Shown here piece by piece: positions 8,380 through 16,535 of a DNA stretch of 64,000 nucleotides. Numbering within the stretch: position 1 is the first letter of the stretch; each line of letters starts with the position of its first letter. The notes beneath the pieces are model-generated. The model was not told where the DNA came from, made no database searches, and worked only from the letters and a program-made list of their open reading frames with translations. The stretch is from contig NZ_JASHIC010000017.1 of the NCBI RefSeq assembly GCF_030056705.1, forward strand, positions 1-64,000, read 5' to 3'. Made by a program: the position numbers and the translations under genes. The stretch comes from Flectobacillus longus (GTDB lineage Bacteria > Bacteroidota > Bacteroidia > Cytophagales > Spirosomataceae).

Positions 8380-8676
8380 TTATTCTATTGATTAGAATAA
8401 AGCCGCTATATTTTGTTTAAACGGCTCTATAAAATAGCAATGCAAATAGAATAAATAACCTTGAATTTTGTATCAAAAAGCGCAAATAACTAGCTTTAAT
8501 TATATTATTGGGGCAATAAAATAATTTTATCTGCTTTAAGGTTTAGGCTTTATGCCATAGACTAAAAGTGAAATCTGTTTCTCATGAAATAATAGACGCT
8601 TTTTTGCCTAATGCTTACAGCCTAAAGTTGAATAACTATTGTATATAATAGCAAAAGGTTCTTCTACAATATTTAA
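8380..8676. other. Gene-free intergenic stretch with hairpins
   Basis: No ORF is visible. A 7-bp stem pairs 8380-8386 with 8394-8400, and a short AGCCG/CGGCT stem pairs 8401-8405 with 8421-8425; both would lie in the 5' leader of the UbiA-like gene. The right part holds repeat family B copy 2. Confidence 0.5.
8562..8627. repeat. Intergenic repeat, copy 2 (family B)
   Basis: 8578-8614 matches 27-63 at 34 of 37 positions in the same orientation, and flanking CTAAAAG and CTAAAG segments extend the similarity. The GCCTAATGC arm is conserved. The opposite arm is diverged. Confidence 0.6.
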
Positions 8677-10095
8677 CTAGAACAAATCTTTAAAAACACG
8701 CTCAGACGCGTGATAACCGCACATACCATGTACACCACCACCTGGAGGGGTTGATGATGAGCAGATATATAAACCTTTGGTCGAGGTACGATAAGGTGAA
8801 CTTTTTAGTGCTGGTCTAGTAAAGAGCTGTCTCCAATCAATGATTCCTCCGTTGATGTCGCCACCAATATAATTGGGGTTATAAGATTCTAATTGTTCTG
8901 TATTGAAGGTATGTCTTGCCAAAATACGTTCTCTGAAGCCTGGCGCAAAACGCTCAATTTGTTTTTCGATAGCTTCTGTCATATCTTGTTTTGAGCCATT
9001 TGGCACGTGGCAGTATCCCCACAAAGCTTGCTTTCCTTCAGGTGCTCGACTGGTGTCGTAAACACCCTGTTGCGCTAATAAAACAAAGGGCTTTTCTTGG
9101 TGTTCACCACGAGCGGTTCGTGCTTCCGAATGAGCGATTTCAGCAAAGGTATTGCCGATGTGTACCGTACCTGCTTTATGTGTTTTCTCATCCGTAAACG
9201 GTACTTGTCCGTCAATAGCCCAATCTACCTTAAATACCCCCATTCCGTACCGATACTTTTCGAGTTGCCATTTATAAATATTTGAAAAGGTATGTCCTGC
9301 TATTTGTAGCAGCTGACGAGGCGTAACATCAAAAATAATAGCTTTTGCTGAAGGCAATTGTGCTAATGATTTTACATGAAAGTCTGTTTGAACTGTCCCT
9401 CCATTACTCAAAAAGCAAGAAGCTAGGGCATTGGCAATTGCCTGTGAGCCACCTTGTGGAATGGCCCAATTCACTTTATGTGCTGCTGCCAATAAGACCA
9501 ACCCAATAGCAGAAGTTGTTAGGTTTTCGAGAGGCTGAATGGCGTGCGCTGCCATTCCTGCCCAAAGTGCTTTTGCTTCATTAGTTTCAAATCTTTTGGA
9601 TAAAAGATTTGCCGACCAAAGTGCTTTGAGTCCAAACTGACTATATTTAATAGGGTTTTTTGGAAAATGAAATGGTGCAAGTATGTCTGGTAAAATAGCC
9701 TCCCAATCTTGAACAAGAGGTGCTATCAAACGTAGATAATTGTTACGGTCTACTCCTAATCTTGCGGCTGTTTCCTGAATATCTTTGGTCAAAATAACTG
9801 ATTTCCCATTGTCCAATGGGTGTGCCGCTGCTACGGTCGGCTCTATAAACTGGAGCCCGTATCTATTTAATGATAAGGTATTGAAAAAAGGCGAAGCTAT
9901 TCCTAAAGGGTGTATAGCCGAGCAAATATCATGTTTAAAGCCTGGCAAAGTTAACTCTGCCGTTCGTAAACCTCCCCCCAATATTGATTTGGACTCTATC
10001 AATAAAACTGATAAACCTTTTATTTGAAGATTTATAGCCGCCGCTAATCCATTGGGTCCCGAACCTATTACAATTACATCAAAATCTGTCGTCAT
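8677..10095 (-). CDS. FAD-dependent oxidoreductase, PYROXD2/phytoene-dehydrogenase-like
   Basis: This 472-residue flavoprotein has an N-terminal Rossmann FAD motif GSGPNGLAAA at 12-21, followed by the LGGGLRTAE segment seen in the CrtI/PYROXD2 group. The C-terminal segment PGGGVHGMCGYHA completes the FAD site. The family contains carotenoid desaturases and isomerases and many uncharacterised members; no carotenoid gene is nearby, so the substrate is unknown. It lies 111 bp downstream of soxC on the same strand and may be read with that cluster, but the gap is wider than inside the operon. Confidence 0.8.
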   Translation of the reverse strand: MTTDFDVIVIGSGPNGLAAAINLQIKGLSVLLIESKSILGGGLRTAELTLPGFKHDICSAIHPLGIASPFFNTLSLNRYGLQFIEPTVAAAHPLDNGKSVILTKDIQETAARLGVDRNNYLRLIAPLVQDWEAILPDILAPFHFPKNPIKYSQFGLKALWSANLLSKRFETNEAKALWAGMAAHAIQPLENLTTSAIGLVLLAAAHKVNWAIPQGGSQAIANALASCFLSNGGTVQTDFHVKSLAQLPSAKAIIFDVTPRQLLQIAGHTFSNIYKWQLEKYRYGMGVFKVDWAIDGQVPFTDEKTHKAGTVHIGNTFAEIAHSEARTARGEHQEKPFVLLAQQGVYDTSRAPEGKQALWGYCHVPNGSKQDMTEAIEKQIERFAPGFRERILARHTFNTEQLESYNPNYIGGDINGGIIDWRQLFTRPALKSSPYRTSTKGLYICSSSTPPGGGVHGMCGYHASERVFKDLF

Positions 10096-10206
10096 ACTGT
10101 ATTTTATTAGTGTACAATGAGTTGCACTGATTTATGATATTGGATTTTGGAGATAGGTTAAACAAATCTGTAATCAAATATCACAAAATCTGGTATAGTA
10201 ACTCCA

Positions 10207-11502
10207 CTAGGCTCTTAAATTTTCAGGTTTTAATAAAACTCTACCATCTTTTTTGATTTGCCAAGCAGTGATTGGGTTGAGGTGATAACCTCCCATTTCA
10301 GAACCTCTGGCTTCTACCAATTGTTGGAAAGTAGGTTGTGTATAACCCGTTTCGTCGGTTACACGACTCATAATTTCGGTTTCTTCACCATTCCACTTCC
10401 ATAAATATCTAAATCTGACGTGTGCTTTATCAAGAACGGGCTCCTGAATATTGGCTACCTGCCAAGTTTTTCCAGCGTTGGTGCTTACTTCTACCTTGAG
10501 TACTTTTCCTCTTCCCGACCATGCTAAGCCCTTGATTTCAATCCATCCTTTTTCGATGGATTGAGGAAAAGAAGGAAACGTAATAATCGATCGAGCATCA
10601 ATATCAAAACTAAACATTCTGATTTTGCCATCTTTGATTGCTTCGGTATATTTAGATGTTTCTTCACGTGTCATGAATGGCTCGTCAGAAAGCTCGATTC
10701 TACGAAGCCATTTTACACTGGTGTTACCTTCCCAGCCCGGCAAAAATAATCTAAAAGGAAACCCTTGCTCTGGGCGAACAGGCTCGCCATTTTGTCCATA
10801 AGCTATAATCGCATCTTCCCAACCCTTGGCAACAGGAATACTACGCGTCATGACGGCTGAGTCGCCCCCTTCGGCTAAAAACCACTTGGCTGAAGGCTTT
10901 ACGCCAACTTCTCTAAACAAAGTAGCTAATTTGACACCCGTCCATTCGCTTTGGCTGGTCAAACCTGCTATTTCTTGTGGCGTCATGGTTTCTTTTCCTG
11001 TTCGAAAGTTGCCTGAGCATTCTAAAAAAGCAATTCTAGAAACGGATGGAAAGCGCTTTAAATCAGCCAAAGAGAACTTTAAGGGTTTTTCTACGAGTCC
11101 ATGAATAATCAATTCATGTTTTTGCGGGTCAATCAATGGAACGCCACCATGATGGCGTTCAAAATGTAAATCTGAGGGTGTTATAAAACCATAAAAGTCT
11201 TGCAATGGTGAACGAGAGGATATATCTGAAGGCTTTTTGACGGACTTTACAAAAGGAGAACGAGTACCGATTTCACCTGCTAATGTTCCTGTAACCTTAG
11301 TTGGGTCTTCGTCGGTAAGTCCTTTTTGTATAGTTTGCCCGTTGGCAGATTGAGTTATTGCTACTGCCGTTGTCACCATTCCGCCTAATAGTTTTCGTCG
11401 TGAAACGGTCATGGGGAAAGTTTGAGAAATCTCTATAATTTTATCTTGTTCTTGCATAAATATACTTTCGTTTTGCCCACAATAACTGTTATTGAGTTTC
11501 AT
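10207..11502 (-). CDS. soxC: SoxC-like sulfane dehydrogenase, molybdopterin subunit
   Basis: This 431-residue periplasmic molybdenum-cofactor protein belongs to the sulfite oxidase family. A twin-arginine signal is visible (SRRKLLGG, Arg35-Arg36). The SoxC-typical segment PLQDFYGFITPSDLHFERHH spans about 99-118, and the Mo-ligating cysteine is Cys162 in FLECSGN. The C-terminal Mo-co dimerisation domain follows (KVEVSTNAGKTW). In sulfur oxidisers SoxCD removes six electrons from protein-bound sulfane sulfur. The start codon shares one base with the stop of the SoxD-like cytochrome gene, supporting a SoxCD pair. No SoxXA, SoxYZ or SoxB is in this window, so a stand-alone sulfite or sulfane oxidation is the inference. 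Confidence 0.88.
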   Translation of the reverse strand: MKLNNSYCGQNESIFMQEQDKIIEISQTFPMTVSRRKLLGGMVTTAVAITQSANGQTIQKGLTDEDPTKVTGTLAGEIGTRSPFVKSVKKPSDISSRSPLQDFYGFITPSDLHFERHHGGVPLIDPQKHELIIHGLVEKPLKFSLADLKRFPSVSRIAFLECSGNFRTGKETMTPQEIAGLTSQSEWTGVKLATLFREVGVKPSAKWFLAEGGDSAVMTRSIPVAKGWEDAIIAYGQNGEPVRPEQGFPFRLFLPGWEGNTSVKWLRRIELSDEPFMTREETSKYTEAIKDGKIRMFSFDIDARSIITFPSFPQSIEKGWIEIKGLAWSGRGKVLKVEVSTNAGKTWQVANIQEPVLDKAHVRFRYLWKWNGEETEIMSRVTDETGYTQPTFQQLVEARGSEMGGYHLNPITAWQIKKDGRVLLKPENLRA

Positions 11503-12083
11503 TATCTAATGATAGAACCACCCGTTCGGTCATCGGGGACAAAAGCTTTGTGATTAGGCATTTCGATTTTAGGGAGTGTTTGGGCATCAATAATTTTCTT
11601 TTCATCGATAATACCATTGGCATGCAATAAATACGCAGTCAAATGATATACCTCTTGATTACTCAGCGAACCGGGTTGATTAAAAGGCATTGCTCGACGG
11701 ACATAGTCGAATACGGTGGTGGCAAAAGGCCAATAATTACCGATTGTTTTTTCCTTTTTCTTGATTTTAGTGTCATTTGTGGTAACTAATACTCCTCCTA
11801 CTCCACCTGTTCCTCCGATACCATGGCAGGCCACACACTTAGCTTCGAATATCTTTTTACCTTCTGTTGCTATTCCTTTTCCTTGGGGTAAACCCTTGCC
11901 ACTAGGGCTTACATCTATATCTATTTTATCGATTTCCGCCTGTGTGACCGCACGTCCAAATCCATACAGTGTTGTGTCAGCATGAATTTGCTTAGCTTGA
12001 GAAATTGGTTTTCCCCAAGTTGGGAAAAAATAGATAAAGCAGGTATTAATCAATAGCCCGAAGTATAAATAGAGCGCTTTCAT
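11502..12083 (-). CDS. soxD: SoxD-like mono-heme cytochrome c
   Basis: This 193-residue exported cytochrome c is the electron-accepting partner of the SoxC-like protein. It has an N-terminal signal sequence, the SoxD-typical LYGFGRAVTQAEIDKIDIDV segment near 39-58, heme attachment at CVACH (83-87), and a likely axial Met in RRAMPF near 134. Classical SoxD is a larger di-heme protein; this one has only the N-terminal heme domain. The stop codon overlaps the soxC start by one base (TAATG), so the pair is translationally coupled. Subunit role is inferred from similarity and adjacency. Confidence 0.83.
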   Translation of the reverse strand: MKALYLYFGLLINTCFIYFFPTWGKPISQAKQIHADTTLYGFGRAVTQAEIDKIDIDVSPSGKGLPQGKGIATEGKKIFEAKCVACHGIGGTGGVGGVLVTTNDTKIKKKEKTIGNYWPFATTVFDYVRRAMPFNQPGSLSNQEVYHLTAYLLHANGIIDEKKIIDAQTLPKIEMPNHKAFVPDDRTGGSIIR

Positions 12084-12106
12084 TCTGAGTTTTTTCGAGT
12101 TGCAGG

Positions 12107-13432
12107 TTATTTTGTCCCAAAAAAATGGAATTGTTTATCCACTAAAGGGTAATATTTTTCTTGGCGTTTCAATAGAACCGATAAAGAATCACCTGATTCA
12201 TTGATACCATTCAAAATCAAATCCTTACTTGGAGTTTCTTGATAGTGAAAAATCAGCTTTTGGGAAGTATTTGCTCGGTTTTTCAGTACAATTTTATGAG
12301 ATAGTGAATCTATTTCATAGCCGTAATAAAGCCTTCCTACATTGCCATAATATTCGGTAGTTCTTACTTTGTTATCTGTATTGAGTCTGGTTTGATTGGC
12401 AACTTTTATGCTAAACGTATTGAATTTTTCGAAAACTACATTTTGCCAGCGTAGCGTATCATAGGGGTTATAGGGTAATGTTTTATGATTGATTTGAAAA
12501 TTTGCCACATCATAGAACCCTGCTAATGACTTTACTCCATCAGTCAAGGGCAGTTTAAAAGTCTTCTCGGCAGCATATACTCGACCATATTCAAAACCTC
12601 GATATACCAAGAATATCAAAATAAAGCCCCATTTTAAGGTTAGTCTAGCCCTTTGTTGCCAAGGTTTATAGAATTGTGGCGCTTGAAAGTTGGGCACAAC
12701 GGATGCTTTATGTAAAATCAATATTTCCCAAAATGCTTTTATATCTTTTACCAAAAGTAAAACAGCGAGCGTTAAAATATGTAAACTTGTCACTTCGACC
12801 CCAGCATCATAACCGATGTTGACAAACCAGATAGGCAAAAGAATCGCTATCATCATCAATGTGCCCAAAGTAGTGGTACGGCGAAACAGAATAAGGACTG
12901 TTGCCACTAATTCGAATACTCCTGCAAAAACCTCGAAGAAAGGTGATACTCCCGTTGTGAGCCAGTATAATTTCCCTGGGGTAAATTCCCCCAAGTTGGT
13001 ATTGAGTTGACTTATCGTTGGAAATGGCATTTGTACAGGAAAAACCTTTGCAATGGCAAACCACGACATACGAAGCGCCAATCCGTAGCGCACAATCACA
13101 AAGAACCAATAGGTCAATTGTGAATAATCTTTACGTTTTTTGTCGAGTAGATGCCACAGTGCGCCAACCAAAATGCTCAGAAGTAGGGTTGTAAGCCATC
13201 CAACATAGTTTTTACCACTGGCATTGTCAAAAAACCAAGGGTTGTTTTGACTTACCACATCAATGATTCTAAAGGGATGTGTTTTTGTCTGAAAACTTTC
13301 TCCGTAATCTTTTAAGTAAAAACTAGGATAAAAAGGAATACTGGTAATAATGGCAAAAAATAGAAACCCACGAAGTAGAATTGCTTCATAGGGCTTCTGG
13401 AAAGTAATGTTTTCTTTTTCTAATGACATCAT
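12107..13432 (-). CDS. DoxX-like membrane protein with extracytoplasmic C-terminal domain (paralog 3)
   Basis: This 441-residue protein is the third of three tandem paralogs. The N-terminal two-thirds carries about eight membrane segments with a DoxX-like core (RYGLALRMSWFAIAKVFPVQ, then LNTNLGEFTPGKLYW and FFEVFAGVFELVA). The C-terminal 150 residues form a soluble domain with the shared signature INHKTLPYNPYDTLRWQNVV. DoxX/DoxD proteins include the quinone-reducing subunit of thiosulfate:quinone oxidoreductase. It ends 23 bp before the soxD-like gene in transcription order. A role in quinone-linked sulfur chemistry is inferred only from family and context. Confidence 0.7.
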   Translation of the reverse strand: MMSLEKENITFQKPYEAILLRGFLFFAIITSIPFYPSFYLKDYGESFQTKTHPFRIIDVVSQNNPWFFDNASGKNYVGWLTTLLLSILVGALWHLLDKKRKDYSQLTYWFFVIVRYGLALRMSWFAIAKVFPVQMPFPTISQLNTNLGEFTPGKLYWLTTGVSPFFEVFAGVFELVATVLILFRRTTTLGTLMMIAILLPIWFVNIGYDAGVEVTSLHILTLAVLLLVKDIKAFWEILILHKASVVPNFQAPQFYKPWQQRARLTLKWGFILIFLVYRGFEYGRVYAAEKTFKLPLTDGVKSLAGFYDVANFQINHKTLPYNPYDTLRWQNVVFEKFNTFSIKVANQTRLNTDNKVRTTEYYGNVGRLYYGYEIDSLSHKIVLKNRANTSQKLIFHYQETPSKDLILNGINESGDSLSVLLKRQEKYYPLVDKQFHFFGTK

Positions 13433-13476
13433 GAATGATTTTAGTATTAAGGTTGTAGAGGAAATAACCTTATCGC

Positions 13477-15135
13477 TTATTTATCGTATTTGCCAGCTTC
13501 CAGAGTACTTCTTGTGAGGGCATATTTTTTCACAAAACGGTCTAAAACAACCTCGACAGAGTCTTTATTTTCATCGATTCCAGAAAGGACTACACGATTT
13601 CCATTATCAAGAATTGTGTATTTCAGAATCATCTTGTTGCGCTCTACAGGTTTACTTTCTGCTTTGATACCTTTGGTACGACGTGCTGAGCGTGCTATAG
13701 CTTCTATTTTGGTATCTTCTTTACCAATTACTTCGCGTGATTCTTTAGGAATCCAGTTATCTTCTGTATTTTCTTTTTTCTTATTTTTCAAAGCCACAGA
13801 TTTACCTTCATTTCGATTTCCTGAGAACTCACGGTTTTCAGCATTTCTCGAACCACGGTTTTTATCTTGTAAATACAGAATATTACGAACAGTATCAGCT
13901 TCATAATAAAATACACGCTGTCCACCAGCAACACCCGTAAGCTCAAAAGTTCGATTGATATCACGCATAGGTGCACCACCACCATTTGATAAATCTAACT
14001 CAACAGGCTTGTTGACTTTGAAGGTAAGCGTTGTCCATTTTTCGAAAGTCGCTTGTTGCCAACGAGTTGTATCAGCAGGGCTATATGGTAATATCTGACC
14101 ATTGATTTTGTATTCTGTCACATGATAATTACCACGCAAACCTGCAATACCTTTTTGCGCAGGCTGTTTGTAAGGGTCATACAAAAAGTTGATAATAGCC
14201 AAATAGGTAAATACGGGCAAAAACAAAATCAGTGTCAAGCTTTTGAGACTAATACGAGCGATACGTTGCCATGCTTTATCAAATGTTGGGTAATATTTGT
14301 AAGGAATAGTCAAACGCTCTTGAATCAAGAGTTTATATAAATCAGGGATGTAATCCACCAAGATAAAAGCAGAAAATAAAACAAAGTAGGAACTGTAAAC
14401 ATGTACCCCACCATCGTAAGCAAAGTTTACATAAACGATATCTGCCAATGCTCCAAACAATAAGACTGCTCCCCAAAAAGTAGTGGCTCTAAAAAATAGT
14501 AATGCTCCTGCCAATACCTCGACTACTCCCGTGAATACTTCATACCAAGGTACAATTCCGATAGATAACCAATAGATTTTTTGTAAAGTCAAATCGCCAA
14601 AATTGGTATTCAGTAAGCCCCACGAAGGATAAGGTAATTGAGTGGGTGTAAGTTTGGTAAAACCAAAACCAATAATGCCGATTCCTGCACGGTAGCGAAC
14701 AATCACTTTAAGCCAGTAATACCAAAGTTTATAGTTTTTAGGTTCCTTTTTAGTGAAAATAACAATGGCTGTCCATATTCCTGCTGCAACCAGAGAAACA
14801 ATAAAGGTAATTACCCAAACTGCATAGCCATTGAGCGAAGAGCCAAAAATTTTATTACCAAAAAAGTTTAGTCCTGACCCAAAACGAGCAATGTCATATA
14901 TATCACGATAGTGCAAATGCAACCAATCAAATGACAAAATCTCCTGATACCAATCTAGGTTATTGGGAAAAGTCATCGCAATAAAAAAAATAAACGATAC
15001 ACGGAAGGCAAATTTTTGTCCCGCACTCCAAGTCAGGTTTTTGAAGTAATTAGCCTTGTTTATCTCTGTACTTTCTAAAGATTCCGATGTTGGAATTTGC
15101 TCTTCAAGGGATGAATTAATATTTGTATAAGCCAT
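13477..15135 (-). CDS. DoxX-like membrane protein with basic insertion in C-terminal domain (paralog 2)
   Basis: At 552 residues this is the longest of the three paralogs. It shares the membrane core (RYRAGIGIIGFGFTKLTPTQ, LLNTNFGDLTLQKIYWLS) and the C-terminal signature INGQILPYSPADTTRWQQ. Compared with its neighbours, the C-terminal domain is interrupted at about residues 425-510 by a Lys/Arg/Glu/Asn-rich, low-complexity stretch, after which the shared ending resumes (VVLSGIDENKDSVEVVLD). The insertion has no recognised fold and may be a disordered loop or a protein-interaction segment. Spacing to both neighbours is 38-44 bp, consistent with one transcript. Confidence 0.7.
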   Translation of the reverse strand: MAYTNINSSLEEQIPTSESLESTEINKANYFKNLTWSAGQKFAFRVSFIFFIAMTFPNNLDWYQEILSFDWLHLHYRDIYDIARFGSGLNFFGNKIFGSSLNGYAVWVITFIVSLVAAGIWTAIVIFTKKEPKNYKLWYYWLKVIVRYRAGIGIIGFGFTKLTPTQLPYPSWGLLNTNFGDLTLQKIYWLSIGIVPWYEVFTGVVEVLAGALLFFRATTFWGAVLLFGALADIVYVNFAYDGGVHVYSSYFVLFSAFILVDYIPDLYKLLIQERLTIPYKYYPTFDKAWQRIARISLKSLTLILFLPVFTYLAIINFLYDPYKQPAQKGIAGLRGNYHVTEYKINGQILPYSPADTTRWQQATFEKWTTLTFKVNKPVELDLSNGGGAPMRDINRTFELTGVAGGQRVFYYEADTVRNILYLQDKNRGSRNAENREFSGNRNEGKSVALKNKKKENTEDNWIPKESREVIGKEDTKIEAIARSARRTKGIKAESKPVERNKMILKYTILDNGNRVVLSGIDENKDSVEVVLDRFVKKYALTRSTLEAGKYDK

Positions 15136-15173
15136 TTTTTCTGAGTTAAAAGATTGATGATTTGTGGAGAAAA

Positions 15174-16514
15174 CTACAATTTCAACACACTTCTACGTCC
15201 TACTTTTTTAGCCTCGTGAATCAAATATTTTTTATTCAACTTTTCGAGTACTGCATATACCGAATCTTGGTGGGAATCTACCCCAGACAATATCACTATA
15301 GAGTCATTAAGAGCCTGATAATGAATTGTTAGTGCATCATTTTTATAATTAACATTACGGTTTGTCAGGCGTAATATGTTTGAGCTTGGGTCTTTTTGAT
15401 AGCTATAAAAATGACGACCTTGAGTACCTGCCAGCTCATAAATACGCTGAGCATCATCTTTGAAAATCTCTTCTGTTGGTAAATTTTCGATATTTACCTC
15501 TCGATTTGATTTAATACTGATGGTGTTCCATTTTTCGAAAATAATATCTTGCCAACGTACTGAGTCCGTTTTTGAATATGGAATTTCTTGGTTGTTGAGC
15601 TTGAATGTTTTTACGTTGTAAACACCCGTCAATTGACTCAAACCAGCTTGGCTTGGGAAGTGATATCCACCTCCCGAAGCACCAGCCTTGGTTTTATAAC
15701 CATAGAAAACCACAAAAACAATGATATATAAACCCTTTAGTGTTAGACGGTATAGTTGTTTTTTCTCTCTAAACTCTGGTTGAAAGTGATTTTGATCAAC
15801 AGGCTGTTCAAGTGAAACCAGCTTGAACAAACGAATCGTATCGAAGGCAAACAAATAGAGTCCCAAGCTGATTAGATAAAAAGCATATACATATTCGCCC
15901 CCCTCGTAAGCAATATTCGAAATCGCTACGTTACCCGCAAAAGGTAAAATGATTAAAGTGCCAATTGTTGTTGTTTTACGGTGTAATAGCAATAATGCTC
16001 CTGCCAGTTCTACCAAGCCAAGGAAAGATTGGTAACTCGGTACAACTCCCAAACCAAGCGAAAAGAGTTTCCATGCGGTAAAATCACCATAATTGGTATT
16101 GAGATTACTCAAACTTGGTTCGGGTGATTGGATGGTATAAATCTTCAAAAACGAATAAGCAATGAGTCCTAGTGCTAATCTGTATCTCACAAAAACTCTT
16201 ATCCAATAATACCATTTGTCATAATCAATATTTTTAGGTAATATTTTGTCCCAAAAAATTGTGCCTACTAAAGCCAAAATGGCAACAATAATCCAGTTGA
16301 GAAATGACTGCTCTCCCAAAAAATCTGGCGCATATCTAGACAAATAGAAAATGTCACGGTACTGAAGAGTTAGCCAGTTGGTATCAATTATATATTTAAA
16401 AAAAGATAAATCGATAGGTAGTATTTGGATAAAGAAATACAGCCCAAAAAACTTAAATAGGTTTTTCTCGCTTTTGCCCCATGAGCTTTGCGATTGAATA
16501 TCAAAAGTTCCCAT
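15174..16514 (-). CDS. DoxX-like membrane protein with extracytoplasmic C-terminal domain (paralog 1)
   Basis: This 446-residue protein is the first of the tandem set and lies 21 bp downstream of susD. It has the same layout: membrane segments with RYRLALGLIAYSFLKIYTIQ and LNTNYGDFTAWKLFSLG, then a soluble C-terminal domain with LNNQEIPYSKTDSVRWQDI and an ending IVILSGVDSHQDSVYAVLE. An additional transmembrane segment after the DoxX-like core would place the C-terminal domain outside the cytoplasm. The three copies may form a hetero-oligomer. Function is not established. Confidence 0.7.
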   Translation of the reverse strand: MGTFDIQSQSSWGKSEKNLFKFFGLYFFIQILPIDLSFFKYIIDTNWLTLQYRDIFYLSRYAPDFLGEQSFLNWIIVAILALVGTIFWDKILPKNIDYDKWYYWIRVFVRYRLALGLIAYSFLKIYTIQSPEPSLSNLNTNYGDFTAWKLFSLGLGVVPSYQSFLGLVELAGALLLLHRKTTTIGTLIILPFAGNVAISNIAYEGGEYVYAFYLISLGLYLFAFDTIRLFKLVSLEQPVDQNHFQPEFREKKQLYRLTLKGLYIIVFVVFYGYKTKAGASGGGYHFPSQAGLSQLTGVYNVKTFKLNNQEIPYSKTDSVRWQDIIFEKWNTISIKSNREVNIENLPTEEIFKDDAQRIYELAGTQGRHFYSYQKDPSSNILRLTNRNVNYKNDALTIHYQALNDSIVILSGVDSHQDSVYAVLEKLNKKYLIHEAKKVGRRSVLKL

Positions 16515-16535
16515 TGTGTTTATTTCGTTTAGCGT

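Noticed and set aside
10207-11502. Idea that the molybdopterin protein is MsrP/YedY or an assimilatory nitrate reductase
   Set aside because: The PLQDFYGFITPSDLHFERHH segment, the dimerisation domain and the adjacent SoxD-like cytochrome match SoxC; no MsrQ-type membrane partner is present.
13490-13906. A 138-codon plus-strand open frame opposite the DoxX-like paralog 2 C-terminus
   Set aside because: It is antisense to the low-complexity insertion, with biased Ser/Arg/Leu composition and no promoter or recognised domain.
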